Assembly (NCBI GenBank): GCA_007134805.1
Contig: SLKB01000191.1
Coordinates: 1-7,855, forward strand
Direction: 5' to 3'
DNA: 7,855 bases
Source of the DNA: Paracoccaceae bacterium
GTDB taxonomy: Bacteria; Pseudomonadota; Alphaproteobacteria; Rhodobacterales; Rhodobacteraceae
In this document: positions 1 through 5,983 of the stretch, piece after piece
How positions within the stretch are numbered: the stretch's first letter is position 1
Layout of the letters: each line of letters opens with the position of its first letter
Translations under genes and position numbers: made by a program
Notes under the pieces: model-generated
What the model was told of the DNA's origin: nothing
Seen by the model: the letters and a program-made list of their open reading frames with translations, nothing else
Database searches by the model: none

Positions 1-1
1 C

Positions 2-394
2 AAGTGGGTGGCGGCCGAGGGACGCCACCACCCCACACGCACACGCCACGAGCCCATCGCACGCATCGACCCTGACAGCACAGAGCGTGCGCAGGCCAGC
101 GCCGGAATCGAATGCATCAACTGCGCGGTGTGCTACGCGGCCTGCGACACGGTAACTGGCAATCCTGACTATCTTGGCCCGGCGGCGTTGCAACGCGCCT
201 GGACGCTGCTCAACGACTCGAAGGAAGCCGACTGCGACGCGATCCTTGACGCAGTGACGGGTCCGGGTGGGTGCACGGAGTGTCATTCGATGGGGTCTTG
301 CACCGTCTATTGCCCCAATGATCTGGATCCGATGTCTGCAATCGCCGGGCTGAAGCGCGCGGCGGCACGGCGCTTTTTCCGAAAGGCCGGGTGA
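2..394 (+). CDS. sdhB: Succinate dehydrogenase/fumarate reductase iron-sulfur subunit, C-terminal part (5' end outside window)
   Basis: This is the electron-transfer subunit of a complex II-type enzyme, passing electrons between the flavoprotein and the membrane quinone site. The reading frame is open from the left edge, so the N-terminal 2Fe-2S ferredoxin domain lies outside the window; 130 residues remain. In the visible part, C38-x2-C41-x2-C44-x3-C48 (CINCAVCYAAC) and C94-x5-C100-x3-C104-P (CHSMGSCTVYCP) give the usual ligand set: C38, C41, C44 and C104 for the 4Fe-4S cluster, and C48, C94 and C100 for the 3Fe-4S cluster, by analogy with E. coli FrdB. The CINC/CYAAC wording and the following NPDYLGPAA resemble FrdB more than mitochondrial-type SdhB. 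Two oddities are Asp rather than Pro after C48, and an extra Cys (C91) three residues before the second motif. The TGA overlaps the next gene's ATG. The family is certain; the succinate versus fumarate direction is open. Confidence 0.93.
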   Translation, partial: KWVAAEGRHHPTRTRHEPIARIDPDSTERAQASAGIECINCAVCYAACDTVTGNPDYLGPAALQRAWTLLNDSKEADCDAILDAVTGPGGCTECHSMGSCTVYCPNDLDPMSAIAGLKRAAARRFFRKAG

Positions 395-735
395 TGCACG
401 AAGTCCACCTGTATATGGCACAGCGGCTTAGCGCGCTGGTGATGGCACCCTTCGTGCTGGTTCATCTGGGGCTGATCATCTACACGATACAGGGCGGGTT
501 GACCGCGGTCGATATCCTGGGCCGCACACAGGGATCAGTGTTCTGGTTCGCCTTCTACGGCATGTTCGTGATCGCGGTGTCGGTCCATGCCGCGCTTGGA
601 CTGCGCACCATCTTGTCTGAATGGGCGGGCTTTCGTGGCCGGTCACTGAACACCACCGCTGCCGTGATCGGCGTGATCCTGTTCGCAATGGGCGCGCACG
701 CAGTCTACGCCGTCACTGCAGGGGGCTTATCATGA
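394..735 (+). CDS. Complex II-type membrane anchor subunit 1 (SdhD/FrdD-like)
   Basis: This 113-residue integral membrane protein should anchor the catalytic subunits and help form the quinone and heme b site. Three hydrophobic helices are visible at about residues 10-32, 49-71 and 87-108. Candidate axial heme ligands are H24 (LVHLGL) in helix 1 and H65 in helix 2. H65 starts the pattern H-x3-G-x-R (HAALGLR), which matches the second-helix signature of SdhC/SdhD proteins. The ATG at 394 was chosen because it forms a TGATG junction with the iron-sulfur gene and has GAAAGG at 381-386; a GTG at 391 would add one residue. Its own stop overlaps the next start by 4 nt. Anchor subunits diverge quickly, so assigning it as C or D is not secure, but size, topology and position between the Fe-S and flavoprotein genes leave little doubt about its role. 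Confidence 0.87.
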   Translation: MHEVHLYMAQRLSALVMAPFVLVHLGLIIYTIQGGLTAVDILGRTQGSVFWFAFYGMFVIAVSVHAALGLRTILSEWAGFRGRSLNTTAAVIGVILFAMGAHAVYAVTAGGLS

Positions 736-1073
736 AGGCCATTTCGCGGGCGCATCCGCTGTGGCTGGCCTATATCCTGCACCGGCTGTCTGGGCTGGGG
801 CTGGCGCTGTTCCTGCCCGCGCATTTCTGGGTGCTGTCGCTGGCGCTAGCCAACCCTGCGCGGCTGGACGCGTTTCTGACGCTTACCGGACTGCCGATCG
901 TCAAGCTGGCCGAAACCGGCCTGGTGTTCCTGCTGGCGGTTCATTTTTTCGGCGGTCTGCGGCTGATGGCGCTTGAATGGCTGCCGTGGTCGGCCTCGCA
1001 GAAAAGCCTTGCAGCTGCCGCCACGGCCGGGGCGTTTCTCGTCTCCACCCTATTCCTGATGCGAGCAATCTGA
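732..1073 (+). CDS. Complex II-type membrane anchor subunit 2 (SdhC/cytochrome b556-like)
   Basis: This is the second 113-residue membrane anchor. It has three predicted helices at about residues 20-40, 56-78 and 92-110. The N-terminal HRLSG (H17-G21) is the classic SdhC quinone-site signature, and AVHFFGGLR (H71) in helix 2 corresponds to the H-x3-G-x-R element that holds a heme b ligand in SdhC. H31 at the outer end of helix 1 is another possible ligand. The ATG at 732 overlaps the preceding stop as ATGA and has AGGGGG at 720-725, a good ribosome binding site with 6-nt spacing. A longer in-frame reading from 621 is discarded because it would overlap the previous gene by more than 100 nt in another frame. 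The flavoprotein start follows after a 1-nt gap. The complex therefore has two anchors, probably with heme b. Confidence 0.88.
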   Translation: MKAISRAHPLWLAYILHRLSGLGLALFLPAHFWVLSLALANPARLDAFLTLTGLPIVKLAETGLVFLLAVHFFGGLRLMALEWLPWSASQKSLAAAATAGAFLVSTLFLMRAI

Positions 1074-1074
1074 C

Positions 1075-2838
1075 ATGCCCTCCTTGCGCGACATCGACTG
1101 CCACGACACCGACATCCTGATCCTGGGCACAGGCGGCGCGGGGCTGTTCGGGGCGCTGCACGCGCTGCAGTCGGCGCCCGAGGGCACGCGTGTCACCATC
1201 GCGGTCAAGGGGCTGATCGGCAAATGCGGGTGCACGCGCATGGTCCAGGGTGGCTATAACGTCGCGCTGGGCGGCGCCGACACGGTCGAAAGGCACTTCA
1301 TGGACACCATCCAGGGCGGCAAGTGGCTGCCCGATCAGGATATGGCGTGGCGGCTGTGCGAACAGGCGGTGGTGCGCATCCATGAACTTGAGAACGAACT
1401 CGGCTGCTTCTTCGATCGTAACCCCGACGGCACGCTGCACCAGAAGGCGTTTGCTGGCCAGACCGCCGACCGCACCGTGCACAAGGCCGATCTGACAGGT
1501 ATCGAGATCATCAACCGCCTGATGGAGCAGGTGCTCGCCCGTCCGGTCGAAAAGCTGCAGGATCACCGCGCGATCGGGCTGATCCCCACGCGCGACGGCG
1601 CGGCGCTGGCGGGCGTGCTGATGATCGACATGCGCACCGGTCAGTTCCGGCTGGTGCGGGCGAAAACCGTGCTGTTGGCCACAGGCGGCGGCCCCACCAT
1701 GTACAGGTATCACACCCCAAGCGGCGACAAGACGATGGACGGCCTGGCCATGGCTCTGCGCGCGGGCCTGCCGCTGCGCGACATGGAAATGGTGCAGTTC
1801 CACCCGACCGGCCTGCTGGCGGGCGATCACACCCGCATGACCGGCACCGTGCTGGAGGAGGGATTGCGTGGCGCGGGCGGGCAACTGATCAACCACGCCG
1901 GGCAGCGCTTCATGTTTGACTACGACGCCAAGGGCGAACGCGCTACGCGCGATGTGGTCAGCCGCGGCATTTACGCCGAGATGCGCAAGAACAACAACCC
2001 GGAACAGGAAGGCGTGTTCATCTCTATGGCGCATCTGGGCCCGGAGTGGGTGGCAAAGAAATTTGCGGGCATGGTCAAGCGCTGCGCCGATTGCGGTTTC
2101 GATCTGGCCGGCGGCAAGGTCGAGGTGGTGCCGACGGCCCATTACTTCATGGGCGGCGTGGTTGTCGATGTGGACACGCGCACTGCACTTGAAGGGCTGT
2201 ATGTCGCGGGCGAAGACGCGGGCGGCGCGCATGGCTCCAACCGGCTGGGCGGGAACGGCGTGGCCAATTCCACTGTCTTCGGCGGGATCGCGGGCGATGT
2301 GATGGCCGCGGACATCCGCGGGATGGGCGGCCTACGCGAACCTGACCCCGAGGTGCTGGATGCCGAGATTGCCCGCGCCTGCCATCCGTTCCGGAACCCG
2401 CCGGGGCTTATCCAGCCGCTGCGAAAGCAGTTGCAGGAGGTGATGTGGGAGGAAGTCGGCGTCATGCGCACCGAAGCAGGGCTCAAACGCGGGCTGGCGG
2501 GGATCGCAGAAGTGTCGGACGCGCTGATGGACGCGGGCGTCGCCTCCGACAGCCTCGCCTTCAACCTGACGTGGCATGACTGGCTCAACCTGCGCTCGCT
2601 TTGCGACATCTCCGAGGTAATCACCCGCGCGGCACTGGCTCGAGACAACTCGCGCGGCGCCCACTACCGCGAGGATTTCCCCGACCCCGGCGCGATGGAG
2701 GACAGCTGGTTCACCGTCGCGCGCCAGCCCGGCGCGGCGGTCGAGGTCAGCCGGGAGCCGGTACGGTTCACCATCGTTCGCCCGGGCGAGACCGTTCTGC
2801 CCGACGGCGCGCCCGAAACCCTCGTCGCCGCGCAGTGA
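1075..2838 (+). CDS. sdhA: Succinate dehydrogenase/fumarate reductase flavoprotein subunit lacking the FAD-linking histidine
   Basis: This 587-residue FAD catalytic subunit interconverts succinate, or a related dicarboxylate, with its unsaturated partner. The N-terminal Rossmann motif GTGGAGLFGA (residues 18-27) binds FAD. Catalytic residues known from E. coli FrdA/SdhA are present: H243 in QFHPTG, R292 in TRDVV, H356 in AHYFMGG and R390 in GSNRLGGN. A C-terminal helical segment with RGAHYREDFPD follows, as in SdhA. The striking difference is C53 (GCTRMVQGG), which aligns with the His of SHTVxAQGG that forms the 8-alpha-histidyl-FAD bond, so FAD is probably non-covalent unless Cys itself makes the link. 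In E. coli FrdA, changing this His leaves fumarate reduction but largely abolishes succinate oxidation, so a reductive role or an unusual substrate is plausible. Length is normal. The start is 1 nt after the anchor stop with only a weak ribosome binding site, which suggests coupled translation. Confidence 0.95.
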   Translation: MPSLRDIDCHDTDILILGTGGAGLFGALHALQSAPEGTRVTIAVKGLIGKCGCTRMVQGGYNVALGGADTVERHFMDTIQGGKWLPDQDMAWRLCEQAVVRIHELENELGCFFDRNPDGTLHQKAFAGQTADRTVHKADLTGIEIINRLMEQVLARPVEKLQDHRAIGLIPTRDGAALAGVLMIDMRTGQFRLVRAKTVLLATGGGPTMYRYHTPSGDKTMDGLAMALRAGLPLRDMEMVQFHPTGLLAGDHTRMTGTVLEEGLRGAGGQLINHAGQRFMFDYDAKGERATRDVVSRGIYAEMRKNNNPEQEGVFISMAHLGPEWVAKKFAGMVKRCADCGFDLAGGKVEVVPTAHYFMGGVVVDVDTRTALEGLYVAGEDAGGAHGSNRLGGNGVANSTVFGGIAGDVMAADIRGMGGLREPDPEVLDAEIARACHPFRNPPGLIQPLRKQLQEVMWEEVGVMRTEAGLKRGLAGIAEVSDALMDAGVASDSLAFNLTWHDWLNLRSLCDISEVITRAALARDNSRGAHYREDFPDPGAMEDSWFTVARQPGAAVEVSREPVRFTIVRPGETVLPDGAPETLVAAQ

Positions 2839-2847
2839 CGCCCAATC

Positions 2848-2856
2848 AAAGGGAGG
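2848..2856 (+). promoter_or_regulatory. Strong Shine-Dalgarno site for the hydro-lyase alpha subunit
   Basis: AAAGGGAGG lies in the only real intergenic gap of the operon (23 nt), with 5 nt to the ATG at 2862. It fixes that start and implies independent, efficient initiation on the fumarase-like pair, in contrast to the overlapping junctions upstream. No terminator or promoter fits in the gap. Confidence 0.75.
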
Positions 2857-2861
2857 CACGC

Positions 2862-3818
2862 ATGATCGAGTTCGCCACGCTCCAGCGCACCGCCGAAGAG
2901 CTGATGGCCAAGGCCGCCATCGAGATCCCCGAGGATTACCTCGACGGCCTCAAGCGCGCCGCCGCGACCGAGGAAGGCGACCTGTCGTCTTTCGTCCTGA
3001 AGGCCATGCTGGACAATTACGAGGCCGCGAAGGAAGATCGCAGCGCCATGTGCGGCGACACAGGCGTGCCGCGCTGGTTCGTCAAGCTGGGCAATGACGC
3101 GCGCGTCGAAGGCGGCATGGCGGCACTGGAAAACGCCCTGCGGCGCGCGACCGCACAGGCAACCTTCGACGTGCCGCTGCGGCCCAACCGGGTGCACCCG
3201 CTGTGGCGTACCGATCACGACAACAATGTGGGAATCGGCGCGCCCGAGATCGAGTACGCTTTTGAACCCTCGGGCGACTGGATCGACCTGATCACCGTGC
3301 ACAAGGGGGGACTCTTCGGCACCGATTACAGGATGCTGTTCCCGTCGGACGGGATTCAGGGAATCAAGCGGTTTTATCTGGACAGCCTGATGGCGTTCGG
3401 CAAGCGCGGGCTGGCCTGCCAGCCCGCCATCATCGGCATCGGGCTGGGCGGGTCCAAGGATACCTGCATGACGTTGGGCAAGCGCGCTTCGGTGCTGCGC
3501 ACGGTGGGCAGCCGCAATCCCGACCCGCGCATTGCGGCGATGGAGGACGAGTTCAAGGAGCTTGGCAACTCCATCGGCATGGGCGCGATGGGCTTTGTGG
3601 GCAAGAATATGGTGATCCAGTGCAACATCGAGGTCGGCTATTGCCATACAGGTGGAATGCCGATGTCGGTGCACGCGTTCTGCCTGTCCTCGCGCCGCGC
3701 GGTGGCGCGGCTGTGGCCCGACGGGCGGGTGGAGTTCCGCACCGACCCCGACTGGTTCACCCCCTACATGCGCCGCGAAACCATCGACTGGGAACCGACG
3801 CGGGAGGCTGCGGAATGA
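2862..3818 (+). CDS. Class I fumarase / L-tartrate dehydratase-type hydro-lyase, alpha subunit
   Basis: This 318-residue subunit corresponds to the N-terminal half of iron-dependent class I fumarases and to TtdA. It holds the 4Fe-4S cluster that activates water for reversible hydration of fumarate-type acids. Three expected cluster cysteines are visible: C64 in MCGDTG, C186 in LACQPAIIGIGLGGS and C261 in GYCHTGGMP. The glycine-rich GIGLGGS (193-199) and CHTGG elements are typical. Where many bacterial members have KGGGSEN, this one reads HKGGLFGTDYR (148-157 region), so the substrate loop differs. The family includes fumarase, L-tartrate dehydratase and enzymes active on mesaconate; the sequence alone does not choose among them. 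It has a strong ribosome binding site and ends in a 4-nt ATGA overlap with the beta subunit. Its position beside a complex II-type enzyme fits a succinate-fumarate-malate type sequence. Confidence 0.9.
   Translation: MIEFATLQRTAEELMAKAAIEIPEDYLDGLKRAAATEEGDLSSFVLKAMLDNYEAAKEDRSAMCGDTGVPRWFVKLGNDARVEGGMAALENALRRATAQATFDVPLRPNRVHPLWRTDHDNNVGIGAPEIEYAFEPSGDWIDLITVHKGGLFGTDYRMLFPSDGIQGIKRFYLDSLMAFGKRGLACQPAIIGIGLGGSKDTCMTLGKRASVLRTVGSRNPDPRIAAMEDEFKELGNSIGMGAMGFVGKNMVIQCNIEVGYCHTGGMPMSVHAFCLSSRRAVARLWPDGRVEFRTDPDWFTPYMRRETIDWEPTREAAE
3802..3807 (+). promoter_or_regulatory. Shine-Dalgarno site for the hydro-lyase beta subunit
   Basis: GGGAGG sits inside the end of the alpha-subunit gene, 7 nt before the ATG at 3815. 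Together with the ATGA overlap it fixes the beta start and supports 1:1 coupled synthesis of the two subunits. Confidence 0.65.
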
Positions 3819-4480
3819 GCATTCGCGAAATCACCCTATCGACCACGCCGACGGACGCAGACATCGCCGCGCTTCGGCTGGGCGACATCGTTTATCTTGA
3901 CGGGTTGATGTACACTGCGCGCGAAGGCGTCTACATGCGCGCGCTGGAGGACAAGGCCAACATCCCGATGGAACTGCCCTCGGAAAGTGCCGCGAACTTC
4001 CACTGCTCGCCCGCCGCGCGGATCAACGCCGATGGCAGCTTCAGCATGGGTGCGGTGACGGCCACGGCGTCTTTCCGCTTTGCCAAGTGGCTGCCCGAAT
4101 GGATGGAGAAGACCGGCGCGCGGCTGATCATCGGCAAGGGGGGCATGTCATCGAAGGACTACAAGTCCTTCTTCGTGCCCAATGGCGCGGTGTATCTGTC
4201 CACCGTAGGCTATGGTACCGGCGCATTGCTGGGCCGCGGGGTCGAAAAGGTCGAAGCCGTCCACTGGCATGAAGAACTGGGCCTCGCGCAGGCCATGTGG
4301 GTGATCCGCTGCAACCGGATGGGGCCGTTCATCGTGGCCTCGGACATGGACGGCACCTGTTTGTTCGAGCGGGAAAACGCGAAGATCGCCGAAGGGATCG
4401 GCCGCGTCTACGAAGGCACTCGGCCGGCGGTACTGAAACGCTACGGCGAAAGCGACGACCGTACCGACGAGGTGATCTGA
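3815..4480 (+). CDS. Class I fumarase / L-tartrate dehydratase-type hydro-lyase, beta subunit
   Basis: This 221-residue subunit corresponds to the C-terminal (TtdB) half of class I fumarases. It supplies the second part of the active site and assembles with the alpha subunit encoded just upstream. Recognisable elements are GDIVYLDGLMYTAREG (residues 23-38, matching the usual GDxVxLxGxxxTARD), the conserved ARLIIGKGGMS (102-112), and a C-terminal half with VGYGTGALL and IVASDMDG as in TtdB. The central GPTTSGRMD signature of canonical members is not recognisable; the equivalent stretch reads GAVTATASFRF (79-89), which retains an Arg in roughly the right place. With the altered alpha-subunit loop, this points to a divergent subfamily that may use a dicarboxylate other than fumarate or tartrate. 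The stop TGA overlaps the next gene's ATG by one base. Confidence 0.88.
   Translation: MSIREITLSTTPTDADIAALRLGDIVYLDGLMYTAREGVYMRALEDKANIPMELPSESAANFHCSPAARINADGSFSMGAVTATASFRFAKWLPEWMEKTGARLIIGKGGMSSKDYKSFFVPNGAVYLSTVGYGTGALLGRGVEKVEAVHWHEELGLAQAMWVIRCNRMGPFIVASDMDGTCLFERENAKIAEGIGRVYEGTRPAVLKRYGESDDRTDEVI
4469..4476 (+). promoter_or_regulatory. Near-perfect Shine-Dalgarno site for the Mo oxidoreductase gene
   Basis: GAGGTGAT is fully complementary to the 3' end of 16S rRNA and precedes the ATG at 4480 inside a TGATG junction. It picks this ATG over the longer in-frame reading from 4297, which would overlap the beta subunit gene by about 180 nt. Confidence 0.7.
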
Positions 4481-5574
4481 TGGATGTATCTCCCTTCAAC
4501 CCTGGCGCGCTGCGGAGCGAACCGCCCGAGTTCTCGCGCTCCGAACTGGGGCTGGCGAACCGCAACTCGGGCGCGCTGCTGGAACTGCTGGACGCTGACA
4601 TTACCCCCACCGGCACGCATTACCTGCTCACCCATTTCGACGTGCCGCTGATAGACGCCGACGCCCATATGCTGGACTTCGCGGGCGCCTTTGATACGCC
4701 CTTCCGGCTGAGCATGGCCGAGATCATGGCCCTCCCCGCGATCAGCCGTGCGGTGACGCTGGAATGCGCCGGCAACGGGCGCGCGGGGATGCACCCGCGC
4801 CCGGTATCGATGCCATGGATGCACGAGGCAGTAGGCACCAGCGAATGGACCGGCACGCAGCTTGCACCACTGATCGCGCGCGCCGGCCCGCGCGCCGGAG
4901 TGCTGGACTTTGCGTTCATCGGCGCTGATACGGGCTTCGACAAGGGGGTACCGCACCCCTTCGGGCGCAGCCTGACGCCGCAGCAGTTGGCCGAACTGGA
5001 CGTGATGCTGGTCTGGGGAATGAACGGAGCGCCGCTTCTACCGCAGCATGGCGCGCCGCTGCGACTGATCGTGCCGGGTTGGTATGGCATGGCATCGGTC
5101 AAGTGGCTGACGCGGATCGAGGCCCTGGAGCATTTCTACCAGGGTTTTCAGCAGGTGCAGACCTACCGCTTCCGCCAGCACGAGGATGACCCTGGCGAGC
5201 CTGTCACCAGCATTCAAGTGCGGTCACTGATGAAACCGCCCGGCGTCCCCGACTGGTTCACCCGCACGCGATGGCTGCGCCCGGGGCCGGTACGGCTGTC
5301 AGGGCGCGCGTGGTCCGGCGGCGGCGTGCCCATCGCGCGGGTCGAGGTACTGCTGGACGGCCAGTGGGCCGATGCCACGCTCCGCCCGCGCCCGGACATC
5401 TATGCCTGGACCAGCTGGCAAATCGATTGGGCCGCCACCTCCGGTATGCACGTGCTCGTCTGCCGGGCCACGGATGCTAACGGGAACAGCCAGCCGATGA
5501 GCCCTCCGCACAATCTGGGTGGTTTCGCGAACACTGCTCCACAGCGCGTACAGGTCCATGTGGCGGAAGCCTGA
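4480..5574 (+). CDS. Sulfite-oxidase-fold molybdopterin oxidoreductase, cytoplasmic, substrate uncertain
   Basis: This 364-residue protein has the sulfite oxidase fold: a molybdopterin domain at about residues 40-225 and a C-terminal Mo-co dimerisation domain at about 240-364. C96 in TLECAGNGR is the Mo-ligating cysteine. AVGTSEWTG (117-125), LPQHGAPLRL (187-196) and VPGWYGMASVKWL (198-210) are conserved family stretches, and Y220 in HFYQGF aligns with the active-site Tyr region. No heme b5 domain, Tat or Sec signal is present, unlike SoxC, SorA or YedY, so it is probably cytosolic. Where animal and plant sulfite oxidases have the sulfite-binding Arg in FVRNH, this protein reads YLLTH (L50), so a simple sulfite oxidase label is doubtful. 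It is last in the operon, coupled by TGATG to the hydro-lyase. Family membership is firm; the reaction and electron acceptor are unknown. Confidence 0.9.
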   Translation: MDVSPFNPGALRSEPPEFSRSELGLANRNSGALLELLDADITPTGTHYLLTHFDVPLIDADAHMLDFAGAFDTPFRLSMAEIMALPAISRAVTLECAGNGRAGMHPRPVSMPWMHEAVGTSEWTGTQLAPLIARAGPRAGVLDFAFIGADTGFDKGVPHPFGRSLTPQQLAELDVMLVWGMNGAPLLPQHGAPLRLIVPGWYGMASVKWLTRIEALEHFYQGFQQVQTYRFRQHEDDPGEPVTSIQVRSLMKPPGVPDWFTRTRWLRPGPVRLSGRAWSGGGVPIARVEVLLDGQWADATLRPRPDIYAWTSWQIDWAATSGMHVLVCRATDANGNSQPMSPPHNLGGFANTAPQRVQVHVAEA

Positions 5575-5846
5575 GCACCCTTCCCACGCCGCTACGCGGG
5601 CGCCGAGGCGAACGTGCCCAGGCCCAGCAGCAGCGCCAGCTTTTTCAGCCGGCGCCGGAAAGTAGCGTCGCTTATCCGGGCTTCGGCCCAGAGCACCGCC
5701 TGCGCCGACTGCGTCGACACCGGCACGCAATGTTGAAGCCCAGCATGGCCGTAGCGGTGTAAAAACGCCGTTCCACCACAGCAACGCCGCTGTCAGGGCC
5801 AGCACAGTGGGGCTTAAGGATTGCAGCAGACCACGAAGCTCGATCT
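5575..5846. other. Operon 3' flank without an intact gene
   Basis: No intact gene is supported between the Mo enzyme stop and the IS66 end. The stretch contains a degraded minus-strand coding scrap (listed separately) and a 10-bp palindrome CCGGCGCCGG at 5649-5658. I see no GC hairpin followed by a T-run that would make a convincing rho-independent terminator for the operon. Confidence 0.6.
5592..5815 (-). pseudogene. Unidentified degraded coding remnant
   Basis: On the minus strand, two adjacent frames read like protein with a shift between them near 5727-5738. The upstream part contains VVERRFYTATAMLGFNIAC; the downstream part contains VLWAEARISDATFRRRL, a KKLALLLGLG stretch, and a TAG stop at 5592-5594. 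Joined, they would form the C-terminal end of a protein with a basic, then hydrophobic, tail. I do not recognise the family. The right side of the scrap ends near the IS66 terminus at 5847, so the insertion could have truncated the original gene. It may also be chance coding in GC-rich DNA, so confidence is low. Confidence 0.25.
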
Positions 5847-5980
5847 GTAAGCGCTCGCTGGACACCACTGGCGGCTTAGCTTGACGGCTTGAAGTTCCAC
5901 GGTAGCAGCGCGTCGAGGCAGCTTTGCGAATGGCCGTTGGCGATGGCAGTCAGGGTAGCCTTGAGGTATCCTGCTAATCG
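5847..5980 (-). mobile_element. IS66-family element remnant (one end)
   Basis: The piece starts with GTAAGCGCTCGCTGG at 5847-5861, which resembles the GTAAGCG-type terminal inverted repeats of IS66-family elements, pointing inward to higher coordinates. The transposase stop lies 29 nt inside that end, as expected for the tnpC end of such elements. Only about 130 nt survive. The rest of the element, the other end and any 8-bp target duplication are absent, and sequence of a different gene (a UTRA domain) begins immediately afterwards. It therefore marks a deletion or recombination scar and is not a mobile copy. Confidence 0.65.
5876..5980 (-). pseudogene. IS66 transposase (TnpC) C-terminal fragment
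   Basis: Read on the minus strand, the last ~30 codons give GYLKATLTAIANGH, then SQSCLDALLPWNF, then KPSS and a TAA stop (complement of 5876-5878). The YLKATLxAIxxGHxQSxxDxLLPWNF pattern is the characteristic C-terminal tail of IS66-family transposases, which follows the DDE catalytic domain. All catalytic residues are missing. Similarity stops near 5971-5980. The open frame continues upstream to about 6625, but that part is antisense to the regulator and galM remnants and is not transposase. Confidence 0.75.
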
Positions 5981-5983
5981 GCT

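Noticed and set aside
901..2232. 443-residue minus-strand open frame
   Set aside because: It lies antisense to the anchor and flavoprotein genes, is rich in His/Arg/Ala/Gln as expected for a mirror frame in GC-rich coding DNA, and shows no family motif.
2601..2861. Longer N-terminus for the hydro-lyase alpha subunit
   Set aside because: The upstream extension is Arg-rich out-of-frame flavoprotein sequence; the ATG at 2862 has a strong ribosome binding site and fits the family's N-terminus.
2664..3674. 336-residue minus-strand open frame
   Set aside because: It is antisense to the flavoprotein end and the hydro-lyase alpha subunit, whose plus-strand motifs are unambiguous.
4876..4900. GCGCGCCGG direct repeat within the Mo enzyme gene
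   Set aside because: It encodes ordinary ARAGPRAG sequence in frame and reflects GC-rich codon choice.
5649..5658. CCGGCGCCGG palindrome as an operon terminator
   Set aside because: The stem is too short and is not followed by a T-run on the plus strand; the five Ts nearby lie upstream of it.
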